Below are positions 61,201 through 64,000 of a stretch of 64,000 nucleotides of DNA, piece by piece; the first letter of the stretch is position 1; every line of letters starts with the position of its first letter. The notes beneath the pieces are model-generated. The model worked only from the letters and a program-made list of their open reading frames with translations. It searched no databases and was not told the origin of the DNA. The position numbers and the translations under genes are program-made. This DNA comes from Neocallimastix lanati (nom. inval.) (Eukaryota > Neocallimastigomycota > Neocallimastigomycetes > Neocallimastigales > Neocallimastigaceae): assembly GCA_016946835.1 (NCBI GenBank), contig JACVTC010000024.1, positions 43,501 to 107,500 of the forward strand. Direction: 5' to 3'.

Positions 61201-61626
61201 TTTTTTTTTTATTTTTATAACCTATTTTTGCTGATACTAATATTATATTTCTATTTCATTTTCTATTATTAATACTAGTATTTTATCACTATCTCTATTT
61301 ATTGATACTAATATTAAGTTATTAATATTATTTATAAATATTAAAAACAATACTAATTTCAATTATTAATCCTATTTTTAATATATTTTTTATTTTTAAT
61401 ATCAACAAAAATAAAATAAAATATAAATAGATTAAATTTAAATAAAAAAAAAAAAAAAAAAAAAACATTAAATATTAAAATTATTTAATTATTTACTTAA
61501 AAAAATTAATAGCAATATTGGGAAAAAAAATTCAAATATAAGATTTCTGTGGAAGTGTTTTGATTTTTTAATCTTAAAATTCTTCCATAAAAGTGTTTTT
61601 AATTGATTAATATACGATGAATTCAT
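55986..61626 (-). CDS. ABC transporter, subfamily A (full-size), three exons
   Basis: I assemble exons 61626-61497, 61121-59595 and 59353-55986 (130, 1527 and 3368 nt), which total exactly 1675 codons including the stop. The start is ATG 61626 ([17 protein letters not shown]), followed by a first membrane helix as usual for ABCA. Order: TM1, a large Asn-glycosylatable loop, five or so helices, and NBD1 (Walker [10 protein letters not shown] near 510, signature LSGGQ near 604, Walker B FIFLDEP near 625). The second membrane domain has a poly-Asn run near 928-953. NBD2 follows (GPNGSGKSS near 1391, LSGGT near 1489, IMLDEP near 1511). All ATPase motifs look intact. ABCA proteins move lipids across membranes; the substrate here is unknown. 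This is the only clear host gene in the window. Confidence 0.92.
58153..58227. repeat. (ATT)n microsatellite coding poly-Asn
   Basis: About 25 triplets, in frame within ABCA exon 3, encoding consecutive Asn in the predicted extracellular loop of the second membrane domain. Confidence 0.95.
59354..59594 (-). other. ABCA intron 2 (241 nt)
   Basis: The donor reads G|GTAATAATAA and the acceptor ATATTTTAG|GTATATG. Removal joins IRKNIG to ICLQDN, restoring the Q-loop of NBD1, and keeps phase 1. Without splicing the frame hits a stop. The intron is mostly (AAT)n microsatellite. Confidence 0.9.
61122..61496 (-). other. ABCA intron 1 (375 nt)
   Basis: Donor A|GTAAATAATT at 61496, acceptor TATATTTAG|AAATTG at 61122. 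Both flanking exons are phase 1 and the splice keeps the frame. It contains a run of A residues on the + strand at about 61444-61465. Confidence 0.85.
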
Positions 61627-61801
61627 TTAATTTATATATATTTTTATTTTTACTTTTATTTATATTTTTATTTTTATTTTTATTTTTATTTTTATTTTCG
61701 TTTTTATTTTATTTTTATTTTTGTTTTCGTTTTTTTTTTTTATTTTTTTTTCGTTTTTATTTTTTTTTTTTATTTTTTATTTTTTTTTATTTTTAGGTTT
61801 A

Positions 61802-61835
<34 letters not shown>

Positions 61836-62066
61836 TGGAAATTATTAATTATTTTATTTATTTTAATTTTTATAAAAAAAGTTAATATATATTATTATAA
61901 ATTTTGTATACATGTATTAAATAAAAAAAAAAATTCATTCACATATTAATATTTTTTTTTTTAAGAAAATATTAATAAAAATAGTAATATCCACTTTAGA
62001 TTATTATTAAAAAAAATTTTATTAAATTTATTAAAACTAAATAAATAAATAATGATAATAATGATG

Positions 62067-62106
<40 letters not shown>

Positions 62107-62171
62107 TAATAATAATAATAATGATAATAATAATAATAATAATAATGATAATAATAATAATAATAATAATG

Positions 62172-62226
<55 letters not shown>

Positions 62227-62787
62227 TAAAAAAAATTAATATCCACTTCAGTTTATTTTTTCAAAATTATAAATAAATAAATATTTAATAATATAAAATA
62301 AAGCCTTTTTTAGTAATAATCATAATTTTTAATTGATATTTAATAAATAGTTAATTTTTTAATAATTCAATTATATATATTTAGTAAAAAAGAAAAACTA
62401 AAAAAAAAAGCAAAATATAAATGAAAAAATGAAACAAATAATAATAATAATTAATAAGATTTAAATTTAATTTTAATTTATTATAAAAGAAAAAACAAAA
62501 TATATTAAAAATTGGAAAAAAAAATAAAATTTATGATACATAATATATATGTATAAAATAAACTAATAATGAAATTTATATTATATATAATATTTAATTA
62601 AATATTCAATTTATATATATTATAAAAAAGTAAATTATAATATATCCTTTTTTGGAACAAAATTCTAAATTAATGTAAATTAAACTTTATATTTCTTAAT
62701 TCATTAACGGAAAAAAAAATATATATATAAATAAATAAATTATAAAAATAAAATTTATACATAAAAAAATTAATATTGACAAATAAA
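61627..62787. other. ABCA upstream region, AT-rich
   Basis: T-rich tracts of TTTTTATTTT type (61640-61840) and the (AAT)n tract at 62051-62222. It presumably contains the ABCA promoter; I cannot point to a specific site. Confidence 0.5.
62051..62222. repeat. (AAT)n/(GAT) microsatellite
   Basis: About 57 triplets, mostly AAT with scattered GAT. Open frames across it on both strands are artefacts of the repeat. Confidence 0.95.
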
Positions 62788-62955
62788 ATGGATATTTTAT
62801 TTTTAATTATAAATTATTTATATTCATCCATTTTATTATTATTGTATATTTTATTTTTATTATTATGTTCTAATTTGGAAATTATTTATTGCCCTAATGT
62901 AATAGATGATGTTAATTATAATTATAACAATAATAATTCTAGAATTTTGAATTAA
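62788..62955 (+). CDS. Small ORF with hydrophobic N-terminus, doubtful
   Basis: A 55-codon ATG frame on the + strand. The first 30 residues are strongly hydrophobic, like a signal peptide or membrane anchor, followed by IIYCPNVIDDVN and an Asn run. It could be the first exon of a secreted-protein gene running out of the window or divergently transcribed from ABCA. It could equally be chance in AT-rich DNA, where Leu/Ile/Phe codons dominate. No acceptor or downstream exon was identified. Confidence 0.25.
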   Translation: MDILFLIINYLYSSILLLLYILFLLLCSNLEIIYCPNVIDDVNYNYNNNNSRILN

Positions 62956-64000
62956 AATTTTTAAATAGTAATTAAACCATTTTTAATATTTATTCTATTT
63001 TTCAATTTAAATAATAATAATAATAAAAAAAAAAAGAAAAAAAAATTGAAAAACACCAAATGTTTCATATACTGTAAATTTTAAATATTATAAAAGTATT
63101 AAAATAAAATATACAAAAATGTAATAAATTTGTGATATACAACTCAAAAGTTCGATGTACTTTTGTTGGGATTTATTCATTAAATTTATTAATTTATTAT
63201 TTATTTATTTATTTAATTTTATATAAAAACTACATATAATTAAAAAGACTATTTAACAACTTTCTTATTCTTTTTATTACAAACTAACTTAACATAATAT
63301 AACTTTTAATCTTAACTTTTACTTAACAACGACGACTACAGCCCTTCTCTTAATTCAGAGAAATGCTTTATTTTTATGTTATTTAGATATAATTAACTAT
63401 TTAATTAATTGTTCTTGTGATTAGAATAAACTATTAATAATTATTATTTAAGGAAATATTTAAAAACTATATAAATATAAATATAAATATAAAATAATAA
63501 GAATATAAAACATTGATTTATGCTATAAAATTTATTATTAATTATAAATATATTTAATATATAGAAATCAAGCCACATATTGAAATTGTTGTAAAATCAT
63601 TAGATTTAAATTTGATTTATGACATTAATTTATGTTTGAATAATAAAACTAATTTTATATTAATTAAGGTTTGAATATTTCATTTTATATCATTTGCTTT
63701 ATATAATAATGAATGATAATTAAATAATAAGATTATAATATTCTTTGCTATTAAAACAATATAAAATATTTAACTTAATTTGAAATTAGCCTATAAAAAT
63801 TATTTTATATTATTATATTAAATAATTTAATTTAAATATATTATAATTTTTGTTTAATAAATAATTTATTTCATTTTTTTTTACTTATCATTTATTTGAA
63901 TATGAAAATTAAGATATTACATTTTTTATATTTCAAAAATATAAATATATATCTTACTTTATATATTAATACATTAAATATACATAAATATATACATATG
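62956..64000. other. AT-rich DNA, no gene seen
   Basis: No supported coding frame. A slightly GC-richer patch near 63328-63355 (AACGACGACTACAGCCC) is the only compositional feature. Confidence 0.6.

Noticed and set aside
62037-62276. Poly-Tyr, poly-Asn and poly-Ile frames
   Set aside because: They are readings of an (AAT)n microsatellite on both strands.

Overview
The window looks like a transposon-dominated, extremely AT-rich region of a eukaryotic genome. The best guess is an early-diverging fungus of the anaerobic gut-fungus type (Neocallimastigomycota). This rests on the composition, microsatellites and asparagine runs, a chromodomain Ty3/gypsy element, abundant Ty1/copia elements, GT-AG introns and short TTAGGG-like telomeric motifs. 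It is an inference: a social amoeba has similar composition, and no rRNA or other marker gene is present. Only one gene is clearly cellular; almost all other coding sequence is mobile-element remnant.

Layout. 1-5800: a Ty3/gypsy chromovirus (GypA) with an intact gag-pol frame on the + strand. 5801-10013 and beyond: a decayed Ty1/copia element (CopA, - strand) holding two solo GypA-family LTRs, each with a perfect 5-bp target-site duplication (TSD). 11167-16262: a complete but dead copia element (CopB) with LTRs, primer site, polypurine tract and a 5-bp TSD. 16263-20422: AT-rich DNA, a small GC-richer island with an unknown Cys-rich ORF, two perfect hairpins, telomere-like motifs and a gypsy Gag fragment (GypD). 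21853-26188: a 4.3-kb non-coding fold-back structure with arms of about 1.2 kb. One arm carries a 157-bp SINE-like insertion with a 14-bp TSD; the other arm preserves the empty site. 27424-32098: a gypsy element (GypB, - strand) with strikingly higher GC, whose pol frame is broken only by three stops at tryptophan positions. 35915-38299: a Mutator-like (MULE) transposase remnant. 38300-50496: a nested stack in which copia CopD is split by gypsy GypC, GypC is split by copia CopC, and CopC is split by a GypA-family LTR. 50498-53338: tandem and microsatellite DNA. 53339-54910: a non-autonomous MULE with a perfect 9-bp TSD. 55986-61626: a full-size ABCA transporter gene on the - strand. I assembled it as three exons (1674 codons plus stop) with in-phase GT-AG introns. 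61627-64000: AT-rich flank with an (AAT)n tract and one doubtful small ORF.

How it fits together. Two priming systems can be read from the DNA. All four copia elements carry, next to the 5' LTR, the complement of a tRNA-Lys(CUU) anticodon arm, which suggests half-tRNA priming. GypA has no tRNA-type primer site; the sequence after its LTR is complementary to the predicted 5' end of its own transcript, as in Tf1-type self-priming. The dead elements carry many stops explicable by single G:C to A:T transitions, several at Trp codons, while GypA is intact. This suggests that older copies were silenced or mutated and that GypA is the youngest arrival.
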